64,000 bases of DNA from Neobacillus kokaensis (GTDB lineage Bacteria > Bacillota > Bacilli > Bacillales > Cytobacillaceae): assembly GCF_014656545.1 (NCBI RefSeq), contig NZ_BNDS01000016.1, forward strand, positions 290 to 64,289, written 5' to 3'. This document shows, one piece after another, positions 26,540 through 34,983 of the stretch. A model generated the notes under the pieces. It was not told where the DNA came from. It did not search any database and saw only the letters and a program-made list of their open reading frames with translations. The translations under genes were made by a program, and so were the position numbers. Position 1 is the first letter of the stretch; each line of letters begins with the position of its first letter.

Positions 26540-28735
26540 ATACCGATAGAGTGGAATAAACAGGATAGGATTTTTCATTTATATAACAGAGGGATAAGTT
26601 ATGTCATTCAAATCGTCCATGGAAAATATCCTGCCCATTTGTATTGGGGAAGCCGGGTTCAGACGCTCCAGCCAGCTTCAATCCTTACCTGCAAGAGCCG
26701 GGCTTTTTCTCCAACCAACGAACCAAAGGATACACAATTTTCTTTAGATACTCTGCCGCAGGAGTATCCGGCATTTGGAAACGGGGATTTCAGGTCACCA
26801 GCATATCAGCTCCGAACCAGGGACGGCTCAACAATTACTGAATTTGTTTATGATTCTCATGAAATTTTTCAAGGAAAGCCTCGTTTAGATGGACTGCCGT
26901 CTGCCTATGTTGAAGACGAGGATGAGGCGGATACATTAGTCATCACCATGGTGGATTACCAGCTTGGGGTAGGGCTAAATCTCTTTTATACTATTTATCG
27001 GGACCTTGATGTCATCACCAGATCTGCTTCCTTTGAACATCGTGGTTCTCATCAAGTGAAAATACATAAATGTATGAGTATGTCCGTCGATTTTCACCAC
27101 ACTAATTGGGATTTACTGCATCTTCATGGAACATGGGCAAGGGAGCGCCATATCGAACGACAGCCGCTAATCCGCGGAACTCAACTGATTTCTTCTGCCA
27201 GAGGTGCAAGCAGCCACCAGCATAATCCCTTTCTAGCATTGCTCTCTAAGAATGCAAGCGAAGAGTATGGTGATGTTTATGGGGTTAGTTTAGTGTATAG
27301 CGGAAATTTCCAAGCAGCTATTGAAGTAGATCCATATGAAACTACTAGACTAGCAATTGGAATTAACCCGTTTGATTTTATCTGGATCTTAAAGCCAGGG
27401 GAAACATTTCAAGCGCCAGAAGCTCTTATGGTTTTTTCTAAAGAAGGACTCGGCGGCATGTCAAGAACGTTTCATCGATTATTGCGAACTAGACTGTGCC
27501 GCGGTAAATACCGTGATAAGGTCCGACCCGTTCTTTTCAATAACTGGGAGGCAACGCGGTTCAATTTTACTGAGGAAAAATTAAAACACCTTGCGGATAC
27601 TGCAGCTAACTTGGGAATTGAGCTGTTTGTTCTTGATGACGGCTGGTTCGGACACCGCAGCAATGCAAAAAGCTCGCTGGGGGATTGGATGGTAAATCGG
27701 AAAAAGCTGCCCCATGGTTTAAAGGGATTAGCTGAATATGTTCAAGCAAAGGGGATGCAGTTTGGACTCTGGGTAGAGCCGGAAATGGTTTCGCCAGACA
27801 GCAATTTATATCGCAGCCACCCAGATTGGTGCCTGCATGTCCCAGGTCGAAATAGGACGCTATCGCGTCATCAGCTTGTGCTTGATTTAAGCCGGGAAGA
27901 TGTTTGCGATTGGTTGATCGAAACCCTCACAACGCTCTTCCGCAGTGCGCCGATTACCTATGTGAAATGGGACATGAACCGAAATATGACGGAGGTCGGT
28001 TCTGCCGCGCTGCCTCCCGAAAGGCAAAAGGAAACCGCCCATCGCTATATGCTTGGCTTGTACCGAATTCTTGAAATATTGACAGACCGGTTTCCTGAGA
28101 TTTTGTTTGAAAGCTGTTCGGGTGGTGGCGGGCGCTTTGATCCTGGGATGCTGTATTACATGCCGCAAACCTGGACGAGTGATGATACAGATGCAGTGGA
28201 AAGGTTAAAAATTCAATATGGAACAAGCCTTGTTTACCCAGCGATTACGATGGGAGCCCATGTTTCTGATGTGCCAAATCAGCAAGTAGGAAGGATCACT
28301 CCATTACAAATGAGATTAGCTGTCGCCATGGCGGCAAATTTAGGATTTGAAATGAAAGTCGATAAGCTTGGTGAGAAGGAAAGGAAGGAAATTAGGAGGG
28401 GAATTCAGTATTATCACCAAATCCAGAAGCTCGTTTGTTTCGGGGATTTGTTCAGGCTGATAAGCCCATTTGAAGGAATGGACACTGCCTGGATGTATGT
28501 GGCACCAACGCAGAACCTAGCGGTTGTTTTTTACTATAAAGTTCTTTCAACACCGAACCCGCGCTTGTTTCGTCTTAAGTTATCCGGGTTACATCCTTTG
28601 GTAAAATACCGAATAAATAATGGCGATCAGGCTTATTTCGGTGATGAGTTAATGAAGGTTGGGATAACGATGCCGCTGATAAAAAAAGACTTCTTCTCTG
28701 AGGTTTTTTTGGTCAAGGCAGTTGACGAAGCTTAG
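26540..28735 (+). CDS. GH36 alpha-galactosidase
   Basis: This GH36 enzyme of about 731 residues has the nucleophile Asp in VKWDMNRNMTE and the acid/base Asp in TWTSDDTDAVERLK. SCSGGGGRFD and WFGHR substrate-binding segments are also present. It releases galactose from raffinose-type sugars; no signal peptide is seen, so it is cytoplasmic. Homology extends upstream of the first ordinary start codon (TTG at 26639) to IPIEWNKQDRIFHLYN. No ATG, GTG or TTG lies in that frame back to the stop at 26492. The start is probably ATA at 26540 or ATT at 26537, 9 or 6 nt after GGGAG. Confidence 0.88.
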   Translation: MPIEWNKQDRIFHLYNRGISYVIQIVHGKYPAHLYWGSRVQTLQPASILTCKSRAFSPTNEPKDTQFSLDTLPQEYPAFGNGDFRSPAYQLRTRDGSTITEFVYDSHEIFQGKPRLDGLPSAYVEDEDEADTLVITMVDYQLGVGLNLFYTIYRDLDVITRSASFEHRGSHQVKIHKCMSMSVDFHHTNWDLLHLHGTWARERHIERQPLIRGTQLISSARGASSHQHNPFLALLSKNASEEYGDVYGVSLVYSGNFQAAIEVDPYETTRLAIGINPFDFIWILKPGETFQAPEALMVFSKEGLGGMSRTFHRLLRTRLCRGKYRDKVRPVLFNNWEATRFNFTEEKLKHLADTAANLGIELFVLDDGWFGHRSNAKSSLGDWMVNRKKLPHGLKGLAEYVQAKGMQFGLWVEPEMVSPDSNLYRSHPDWCLHVPGRNRTLSRHQLVLDLSREDVCDWLIETLTTLFRSAPITYVKWDMNRNMTEVGSAALPPERQKETAHRYMLGLYRILEILTDRFPEILFESCSGGGGRFDPGMLYYMPQTWTSDDTDAVERLKIQYGTSLVYPAITMGAHVSDVPNQQVGRITPLQMRLAVAMAANLGFEMKVDKLGEKERKEIRRGIQYYHQIQKLVCFGDLFRLISPFEGMDTAWMYVAPTQNLAVVFYYKVLSTPNPRLFRLKLSGLHPLVKYRINNGDQAYFGDELMKVGITMPLIKKDFFSEVFLVKAVDEA

Positions 28736-28960
28736 CAGTAAAGTCAATTAGGATTTTTTATGTAGGATGGTGCCTGTCCATATTTGTGGAATCATTCCAT
28801 TGCCCAAACAAAAAATCCGGCTCTAGGCCGGAAGAAAAAAATATATAGGGGGTTGAAAGACTATGAAAAAGATCATATCCGTTTCATGTACTCATCTTAC
28901 CTCCTAAAAATGAACAATTTATGAATAAACTATGAAATCAGTATTAAAGTTGCAAGAGTA

Positions 28961-28995
28961 ATGGTGCCTGACACCAATGCAGTGTCAGGTACCAT
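28961..28995. repeat. Dispersed GGTGCCTGACACC inverted pair
   Basis: GGTGCCTGACACC and GTGTCAGGTACC face each other across ATGCA directly after the DMT gene's stop. It could act as a weak minus-strand terminator. A better T run follows a second stem (CCGGC/GCCGG) at about 28811-28826. Confidence 0.6.
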
Positions 28996-29976
28996 TTATT
29001 TATAAACTTCCTGCTTCGTTTGTCGTTTGATCATTATCGGGGCTTTATTTCTTTTTTTATTCACAGCTGTTATGCCGGCGGCGACAAGGAGGAGTGCGCC
29101 GACTGTGTTCATCGATAAATGTTCACCAGGCAGGAATATGGCTGATAGAATGGTTCCGGAAACAGGTACTACAAACTTATAAAGTGAAACTTCTCCAGCC
29201 TTATTGTACTTTAACAGCGAAGTCCACAAAGCAAAGGCTGCCGCGGATAAAAAAACTGCATAGAAAAGGAGCAGCCAAGCATTTGTTGTAAATGTCATCG
29301 CATTGGGGGCAACGTTTGGTATCCCAACGATCAGCATGAGGAGTGAACCGATAAGCATTTGCCATCCTGTCAAGGCGAAAGGATGTATCTTAGCGGCCAA
29401 GCGTTTAGATAAAAAGGTTCCAAAAGCACCTGCCAATCCCGATAACAGCATAAACCCTTCCCCGGTAAAGGTGAAAGTTAGTGAAGCATCCTGGCCCCAG
29501 TTTGCCAGGACAATACCTCCGAATCCGGTAAAAAAACCGAATAACTTGCGCCCGTCAAGCCGGTCATTCGAGTAAACAAAATGCGCTAGAAAAACAACGA
29601 AAAACACTCCGCTTGAATTTAGAATAGCCGCTTTCATTCCTGATGTATGAGCCAATCCGTTATAAAAAAAGAAATAAGATAAACTTGTTGATAGTAGTCC
29701 TAAACCAATAATGGCAGGCAGTTGTCGCCAGCTTATTTTTAGTGCCTTGCGATCAATAAAAAATACGATCAACAGCAGCAGCAGAGCTGACAGCATGAAA
29801 CGCATACCGGCAAAAACAATTTTGGCAGATAAATCATCTCCCGCCATACCTAGCTCTTCATAACTTACTTTTAATACAGGAAAAGCGCTCCCCCATAAAA
29901 TGGAGCAAAACACGGCAATAATAATAACCCAATATTTATTTGTCATGAAATGTGAAAAACCCAGTTGTTGTTTCAT
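28996..29976 (-). CDS. EamA/DMT-family transporter
   Basis: The 326-residue protein has ten transmembrane helices in two EamA repeats (about 15-150 and 170-305), with ILWGSAFPVLK in helix 1. DMT proteins of this kind usually export amino acids or metabolites. The ATG at 29976 follows GGAG by 9 nt and is preferred to a TTG 15 bp upstream. The C-terminus is basic and cytoplasmic. It is monocistronic; the substrate is unknown. Confidence 0.85.
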   Translation of the reverse strand: MKQQLGFSHFMTNKYWVIIIAVFCSILWGSAFPVLKVSYEELGMAGDDLSAKIVFAGMRFMLSALLLLLIVFFIDRKALKISWRQLPAIIGLGLLSTSLSYFFFYNGLAHTSGMKAAILNSSGVFFVVFLAHFVYSNDRLDGRKLFGFFTGFGGIVLANWGQDASLTFTFTGEGFMLLSGLAGAFGTFLSKRLAAKIHPFALTGWQMLIGSLLMLIVGIPNVAPNAMTFTTNAWLLLFYAVFLSAAAFALWTSLLKYNKAGEVSLYKFVVPVSGTILSAIFLPGEHLSMNTVGALLLVAAGITAVNKKRNKAPIMIKRQTKQEVYK

Positions 29977-30091
29977 ACTGGTCAACTCCAAATTCCTTCT
30001 ATGAATCTAGTTTTTAATTATACACAAGGCTTCAATCGCCTGCCACTAAATGGAACTTTTAGGAGTGTTATACCTTGTCTCATTCATTGTC

Positions 30092-30305
30092 GTATTATTA
30101 TTAGGAATCCATTGTAGGTATTGCATTATTTCTTGAAGTTACCATTGTATTATTAGTTCCAATTATTTTTTCAATCGCAAAAGAATTAAAAGTTTCTATT
30201 GTAAAGTTAGGTTTGCCGATGGTTACCACAGCTTATCAAGGAATTAATGGATTCTTGTTCTTCCACTGCTATTGCTCTAGGAATGCTGCTATTAATCATT
30301 GGGGC
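30092..30305 (+). pseudogene. GntP-family permease remnant
   Basis: From about 30113 the plus strand reads VGIALFLEVTIVLLVPIIFSIAKELKVSIVKLGLPM (given here as family-type sequence only; key parts are FLEV, PIIF and GLPM), typical of an internal GntP segment. After GINGFL the frame shifts, and TAIALGMLLLIIGA continues in another frame. There is no start, the protein would be under 20% of full length, and the conserved PPHPGP-like part is missing. This is a decayed fragment. The adjoining HAD gene begins where it ends. Confidence 0.65.
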
Positions 30306-31129
30306 GAAAGCACAGCATCTTTTGCAGGTGGTGTTAATTTCAGCAAATCACGCATTGCGTAGGCAAAGCCATCTTCATCATTGGTCTTTGTGATTATATC
30401 TGCCTGTTGTTGAATAGACAGAGGGGCATTACCCATCGCGATCGATGTCGTTGCGACTTCGAATTGAGCGAGGTCATTTCCGCCGTCACCGATTGCAATA
30501 ATTTCATCAAAGGAAAGATTCATCATTTGTTGATATCGCAAAATAGCCTTCCCTTTATGGGCATCGCTTGATGTGATCTCTAGATTATTCGGAAAGGAAG
30601 AAGCCTTGGTAATGTCAAACATATTGGCTAATGCCATTTTTACCGGCTCAATTTTTTCACATTCGTCCTCCGAAACCAAGGCGATGATTTTGAAAATTTT
30701 CAGGTTGTCTTGTTCTAGTATTTCATCATAATTGTAACCGCGGAAAAAGGCATTAAGCTCTTCTTTACTTTTACCGTGCAATGGCGGTAAAGTCGAAGGG
30801 AAACCGCCGTAATTGGTATAAACAAGTATGCCTGCGCCCAATTCTTTTAAAATCGAAAGGATTTCTTTATAAATAGAGACAGGGATCGTTGCTTCATATA
30901 ACACCTCTCGAGTTTTGGAATATAAGACAGAGCCATTGATACAAAAAATCGGAACGTCTAATTGTTGTATGGCTTGATATTTAATCACATCCGCAAAAGC
31001 ACGGCCAGTGTTTAAAATAATGCAGTGACCTTGATCCTGCAATTCGTTTAAGACTTTTAAATTTTCTTCCGATATGTCTTGCTGCGAGTTTAATAACGTA
31101 CCGTCTAAATCAATCGAAATACATTTCAT
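30296..31129 (-). CDS. Cof-type HAD-IIB phosphatase
   Basis: The 277-residue protein has HAD motif I DLDGTLL (residues 7-13), motif III Lys in DAHKGKA and motif IV GDGGNDLAQFE. The large type IIB cap lies between motifs II and III. Enzymes of this Cof/YwpJ group dephosphorylate sugar phosphates, FMN or PLP-like compounds. Length is normal. It is monocistronic. Its 3' end abuts the GntP remnant, so neighbouring DNA has been deleted or rearranged. Confidence 0.9.
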   Translation of the reverse strand: MKCISIDLDGTLLNSQQDISEENLKVLNELQDQGHCIILNTGRAFADVIKYQAIQQLDVPIFCINGSVLYSKTREVLYEATIPVSIYKEILSILKELGAGILVYTNYGGFPSTLPPLHGKSKEELNAFFRGYNYDEILEQDNLKIFKIIALVSEDECEKIEPVKMALANMFDITKASSFPNNLEITSSDAHKGKAILRYQQMMNLSFDEIIAIGDGGNDLAQFEVATTSIAMGNAPLSIQQQADIITKTNDEDGFAYAMRDLLKLTPPAKDAVLSPQ

Positions 31130-31438
31130 GGGATTCGTTTATTTCCTTTCTGTGCTTTTAGCTTTTGTAGGAACTAAATGTAATTTGCTTTGGTTACATA
31201 CTACTATATTTATAAAAATTAAAACAGATTTGAGCAATGGATATTTCTTGAAATCCTTGTGGTTACCAACAAAGTGAAACCTAGGACAAAATAGCACTCA
31301 GTAAGATAAAGTTCTGTCCAGAAAATGAAGGGAAAGTTGAGATTAGGCAGCAGCTTAAGCTTATTATTGCCTCACTGCTGATATAGTAAATAATACCCGT
31401 GATTTCGACAATTCTTTACAAACTTCGGCGAAGGCTGC

Positions 31439-31467
31439 TTGACAGTATCACGAACATGTTATACGAT
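31439..31467 (+). promoter_or_regulatory. Sigma-A promoter of lysine riboswitch transcript
   Basis: TTGACA (31439-31444), 17 bp, TACGAT (31462-31467) lies about 40 bp before the riboswitch. Confidence 0.7.
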
Positions 31468-31505
31468 ATAATATATAAAATTTAATAGGACCTCACTTTT
31501 ACTAG

Positions 31506-31683
31506 TGAGGTAGAGGCGCGTTATTTAACAGTCCCTTGGGGAGTTTGAGAAGCTATGATTCTAGGGAGAAGGAAATATCGCCGAAGCTTGTAATTATCTC
31601 AGGATTACTGGCTGGGTCTGCAGTGAAGAACTGCAGGACTGTCTCAATAAACAATTCCCGGTTTATTGAGGGGTGCTATCTCA
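31506..31683 (+). ncRNA. Lysine riboswitch (L box)
   Basis: The stretch has the L-box hallmarks in order: GAGGTAGAGGCGCG at the 5' end, a GGGAGAAGGAAAT junction, CGCCGAAGC, GGCTGGGTCTGCA, CAGGACTGTCTC and a closing GGGGTGCTATCTC. P1 forms between TGAGGTAG and CTATCTCA. A terminator follows at 31723. It precedes a three-gene amino-acid ABC transporter, so lysine should repress uptake by premature termination. Confidence 0.95.
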
Positions 31684-31722
31684 TTTGGGAGAAGAAGAGG
31701 ACTTTAGGGCAGAAATGTACAC

Positions 31723-31753
31723 GAGACCTAGGTTTATCTTAGGTCTCTTTTTG
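31723..31753 (+). terminator. Riboswitch-controlled terminator
   Basis: GAGACCTA / TAGGTCTC is followed by TTTTTG. It lies between the L box and the substrate-binding protein gene. Confidence 0.85.
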
Positions 31754-31857
31754 TTTTATAAATAATCAAAATAGATGAAATAGTCCAACTTATAGAATAA
31801 TCTGCCGACTTAGGTTATAAAATCTATTAAACTACAAAGGAAAAGGAGAAATTGATT

Positions 31858-32706
31858 ATGAGAAAAAAATTTCCATTAGTACTTGTGCTTTCTTTCGCCA
31901 TGATGCTTCTGCTTGCAGCATGTGGTACAAGTGACAAGTCGGAAAAAACAAATGAATCAGCGAAAAAAGAAAAAGAAGTCTTTAGGGTAGGAATGGAAGC
32001 TGGATATGCACCATTTAACTGGACCCAAGTGGATGATTCTAACGGTGCGGTTAAAATTCAAGGCAATGCTGAATATGCGGGCGGATACGATGTTGAAATT
32101 GCGAAGAAGATTGCTGAAGGTTTAGGAAAAGAATTAGTGATTGTCAAAACAGAATGGGACGGCCTTGTACCAGCATTAACTTCAGGTAAATTGGATGCCA
32201 TTATTGCCGGTATGTCCCCGACAGATGAGCGTAAGCAAACTATTGACTTTTCGGATAACTATTACACATCCCATTTTATCATGATGGTAAAAAAAGGCGG
32301 GCCATATGAAGGTGCAACTTCGATTCAAGACTTCAAAGGGGCAAAAGTAACAGGACAGTTAAATACATCTCACTATGCGGTAATCGACCAAATTAAAGGG
32401 GTTAAGAAACTCCCGGCAATGGACAATTTCCCGGCTATGCGTGTGGCGCTTGAATCTGGCATCATTGACGGGTATGTGTCTGAACGTCCTGAAGGAATCA
32501 GTGCATCTGCAGCTAACAAGAATTTTGCCATGATCGAATTTAAGGATGGATTTAAAGCAGATCCAGCTGATACAGCCGTAGCTGTCGGCCTTAAAAAAGG
32601 CAGCGATTTAACAGCGAAAATCAATGAAATTCTAGCAGGTATCTCCGAGGAAGAACGTCAAAGTATTATGGATACTGCGGTTAAGAACCAACCAGCTGCA
32701 GAATAA
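31858..32706 (+). CDS. Lysine ABC transporter, substrate-binding lipoprotein
   Basis: The 282-residue lipoprotein has signal MRKKFPLVLVL and lipobox LAAC (Cys about residue 22). The mature part is an SBP_bac_3 amino-acid binding domain with AGYAPFNW, GYDVEIAKKIAEGLG and DAIIAGMSPTDERKQ. A lysine riboswitch controls the operon, so lysine is the likely ligand. The ATG at 31858 is 9-10 nt after AAAGGAG. It is followed by permease and ATPase genes. Confidence 0.93.
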   Translation: MRKKFPLVLVLSFAMMLLLAACGTSDKSEKTNESAKKEKEVFRVGMEAGYAPFNWTQVDDSNGAVKIQGNAEYAGGYDVEIAKKIAEGLGKELVIVKTEWDGLVPALTSGKLDAIIAGMSPTDERKQTIDFSDNYYTSHFIMMVKKGGPYEGATSIQDFKGAKVTGQLNTSHYAVIDQIKGVKKLPAMDNFPAMRVALESGIIDGYVSERPEGISASAANKNFAMIEFKDGFKADPADTAVAVGLKKGSDLTAKINEILAGISEEERQSIMDTAVKNQPAAE

Positions 32707-32765
32707 TGAAGTAAATACCGGCTGCATCTTTTGCAGCCGATTTTTTTCAATTTAGGGGGAGAAGG

Positions 32766-33491
32766 ATGAGCTTAGAGTATATATTAACCATGATTGCTAA
32801 CAACTGGCCCATGTTTCTTCGCGGGGCAGGAATGACACTCTTTGTGTCAATCATTGGTACGATAGTTGGAGCTATTATAGGTTTATTGGCAGGGGTCATT
32901 CGGACAATACCGGTGCCTGAAAATAAGTCAAAACGGATTTTCTTAAAATTAGTAAATTTAATTCTTTCAATCTATATAGAATTTTTCCGCGGCACACCGA
33001 TGATTGTCCAGGCAATGGTTATTTTTTATGGTTCTGCATTAGCCTTTGGCATCGATATGAACGTAACAGTAGCGGCCCTTGTGATTGTCTCCATTAATAC
33101 GGGAGCTTACATGGCGGAAATTGTCCGCGGGGGGGTTATTTCTATCGACAGGGGGCAGTTTGAAGCAGCACAGGCAATTGGAATGAATCATATGCAGACG
33201 ATGCTGAATGTTGTCCTGCCGCAAGTCATTCGCAATATTTTACCAGCAACTGGCAATCAATTTATTATTAATATTAAGGATACGTCCGTACTGAACGTCA
33301 TTGGTGTAACGGAATTATATTTCCAGACCAAAACAGTGGCCGGCATCAGCTTCAAATATTTTGAACCATTCTTTGTTGCATGTGTTCTATATTTCGTTAT
33401 GACGTTTAGCGTAACATTAATCCTGCGTTATTTTGAGAGAAAACTAGATGGACCGGAAAACTACAGCATGACGGGAACGAAAGCTTTGTAA
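32766..33491 (+). CDS. Lysine ABC transporter, permease
   Basis: The 241-residue membrane protein has about five to six helices and the polar amino-acid permease (HisM/GlnP) signature [11 protein letters not shown]. The EAA loop reads [25 protein letters not shown]. It forms the membrane channel with the binding protein upstream and the ATPase downstream. It lies 59 bp after the binding-protein gene. Control follows the upstream L box. Confidence 0.93.
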   Translation: MSLEYILTMIANNWPMFLRGAGMTLFVSIIGTIVGAIIGLLAGVIRTIPVPENKSKRIFLKLVNLILSIYIEFFRGTPMIVQAMVIFYGSALAFGIDMNVTVAALVIVSINTGAYMAEIVRGGVISIDRGQFEAAQAIGMNHMQTMLNVVLPQVIRNILPATGNQFIINIKDTSVLNVIGVTELYFQTKTVAGISFKYFEPFFVACVLYFVMTFSVTLILRYFERKLDGPENYSMTGTKAL

Positions 33492-33510
33492 ATACGAAGG
33501 AGAGGCATAC

Positions 33511-34245
33511 ATGGAAAAAGTAATTGATATACAGCATTTAAGCAAATCCTACGGTTCACATGAGGTATTGAAGGACATTGATTTCTCAGTGAAAAAAGGA
33601 GAAGTTGTTTGTATCATTGGTTCTTCAGGGTCGGGGAAATCTACTCTTCTTCGTTGTATCAATCTATTAGAAAAACCAAGCGGCGGCCAAATTATCTACC
33701 ATGGAGAAAATATTTTAGACCATAAACACGATATTCACGCTTATCGTACAAAACTTGGTATGGTTTTTCAGCAGTTTAATTTATTTAATAACCACAATGT
33801 TTTAAGTAACTGTGTGGTAGGACAGGTAAAAGTATTAAAGCGCTCGAAAGAAGAAGCAGAAACTGTAGCGAAAAAGTTTTTAAAAGTCGTTGGTATGGAT
33901 CAATATGTGAATGCCAAGTCGAAACAGTTATCAGGCGGTCAAAAACAGCGGGTTGCTATTGCAAGAGCCCTTTCAATGGAGCCGGATGTGATGCTGTTTG
34001 ATGAACCGACATCGGCTCTTGACCCTGAAATGGTAGGAGAAGTGTTGAAGGTCATGAAGGAACTGGCTGAAACAGGTCTGACCATGTTAATTGTTACACA
34101 CGAAATGGAATTTGCAAGAGAGGTATCAGATCGTGTGGTATTTATGGATAAAGGTGTAATTGTGGAAGATGGAAGCCCCGAGCAAATTTTCAACAATCCA
34201 ACCCATGAACGCACAAAGGCATTTTTAAAACGCACGATAAAATAG
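33511..34245 (+). CDS. Lysine ABC transporter, ATP-binding protein
   Basis: The 244-residue ATPase has Walker [10 protein letters not shown], signature [15 protein letters not shown], Walker [12 protein letters not shown] and the H-loop THEM. The full length matches GlnQ-like importers of polar amino acids. It is the last gene of the lysine-riboswitch operon, 19 bp after the permease, with GAAGGAG before the ATG and a terminator after the stop. Confidence 0.95.
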   Translation: MEKVIDIQHLSKSYGSHEVLKDIDFSVKKGEVVCIIGSSGSGKSTLLRCINLLEKPSGGQIIYHGENILDHKHDIHAYRTKLGMVFQQFNLFNNHNVLSNCVVGQVKVLKRSKEEAETVAKKFLKVVGMDQYVNAKSKQLSGGQKQRVAIARALSMEPDVMLFDEPTSALDPEMVGEVLKVMKELAETGLTMLIVTHEMEFAREVSDRVVFMDKGVIVEDGSPEQIFNNPTHERTKAFLKRTIK

Positions 34246-34249
34246 CAAT

Positions 34250-34292
34250 GAAAAATCCCTTGAATCCCTACTCTTGATTAAGGGATTTTTCA
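34250..34292 (+). terminator. Terminator of lysine transporter operon
   Basis: AAAAATCCCTT pairs with AAGGGATTTTT. Confidence 0.9.
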
Positions 34293-34398
34293 TTAGAGAC
34301 CCAAATTTGTAGAATTTGTGTCAAATATAGGGGAAGTGGACGCGTAATAAAGAAAAAAGGTACAATGTATAGAAGGAAAGAAACAAGGAGTGAATCGA

Positions 34399-34935
34399 AT
34401 GAAAGCTAAACTCATAATGGTTACTTTTTTTGCCGCCATTATGCTAGCTGCTTGCAGCGGTACAGGTAAGGAAGAAAGCCAGCCTGTAACGGAAAAGAAT
34501 GCAGGTAATGTTAAGGAAATGGTCCAGGACTACAGTGCAGGCGATAAAAAAGCTCAAAATGCTTCGATTACCTTGCAGCAGCTTATTGTAACTGCCAGTA
34601 ATGGAAGCGAGACGGCATATGACCTGCCGGAAAAGGAGTTTTTTGTTTCTATTGCTCCTTACATCAACGAAACCCATCCTTGAATGAACCATAGCTTGAC
34701 AGGTTGTCAAGGTGAACTAGCAAATAAAGAATTTAAGTTATACATCGAAGACGAGGATGGTAATGTCATAAGAGATGAAATGGTTAAAACTCCAGCTAAC
34801 GGCTTTATCGATTTATGGCTGCCGCGGGACAAATCATATCAGATCAAGATTGAGCATGAAGGAAAAAAGGTCGAGCAAGAAATCTCTACTTTTGAAAAAG
34901 ACCCAACATGCATTACCACAATGCAGTTAATGTAA
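34399..34935 (+). CDS. cueP: CueP-like copper-binding lipoprotein with in-frame UGA at a conserved Cys (candidate selenoprotein)
   Basis: One frame runs from ATG 34399 (AAGGAG 8 nt upstream) to TAA 34935, broken only by TGA at 34681-34683. The N-terminal half has a lipobox (LAAC) and ends PYINETHP. The second half continues MNHSLTGCQGE and NGFIDLWLPRDK and ends TCITTMQLM. These match CueP family proteins end to end. The TGA stands where CueP has Cys: 8 residues before the next Cys and 76 before the last, the spacing of the three conserved copper-site cysteines. Sec insertion, or a nonsense mutation giving two fragments, are the options. Confidence 0.8.
34695..34711 (+). promoter_or_regulatory. 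Candidate bacterial SECIS-like stem-loop
   Basis: CTTGACA-GGT-TGTCAAG is a perfect 7-bp stem with a GGU loop. It begins 11 nt after the UGA. The E. coli fdhF SECIS upper stem-loop is also 17 nt, also 11 nt after UGA, with AGGU at the same positions. The stem lies in codons for the conserved SLTGCQG segment, so chance pairing is possible. Confidence 0.45.
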
Positions 34936-34941
34936 TTCAAG

Positions 34942-34976
34942 CAAAAAGGCAAGAGGACGGACCTCTTGCCTTTTTG
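34942..34976. terminator. Bidirectional terminator between cueP and L,D-transpeptidase genes
   Basis: AAAAAGGCAAGAGG pairs with CCTCTTGCCTTTTT between convergent genes. Confidence 0.92.
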
Positions 34977-34983
34977 TATGTCA

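Noticed and set aside
28863..28907. 14-codon peptide beginning MKKIIS after AGGGGG
   Set aside because: It has an acceptable ribosome binding site but is too short to judge, with no neighbour suggesting a signalling peptide.
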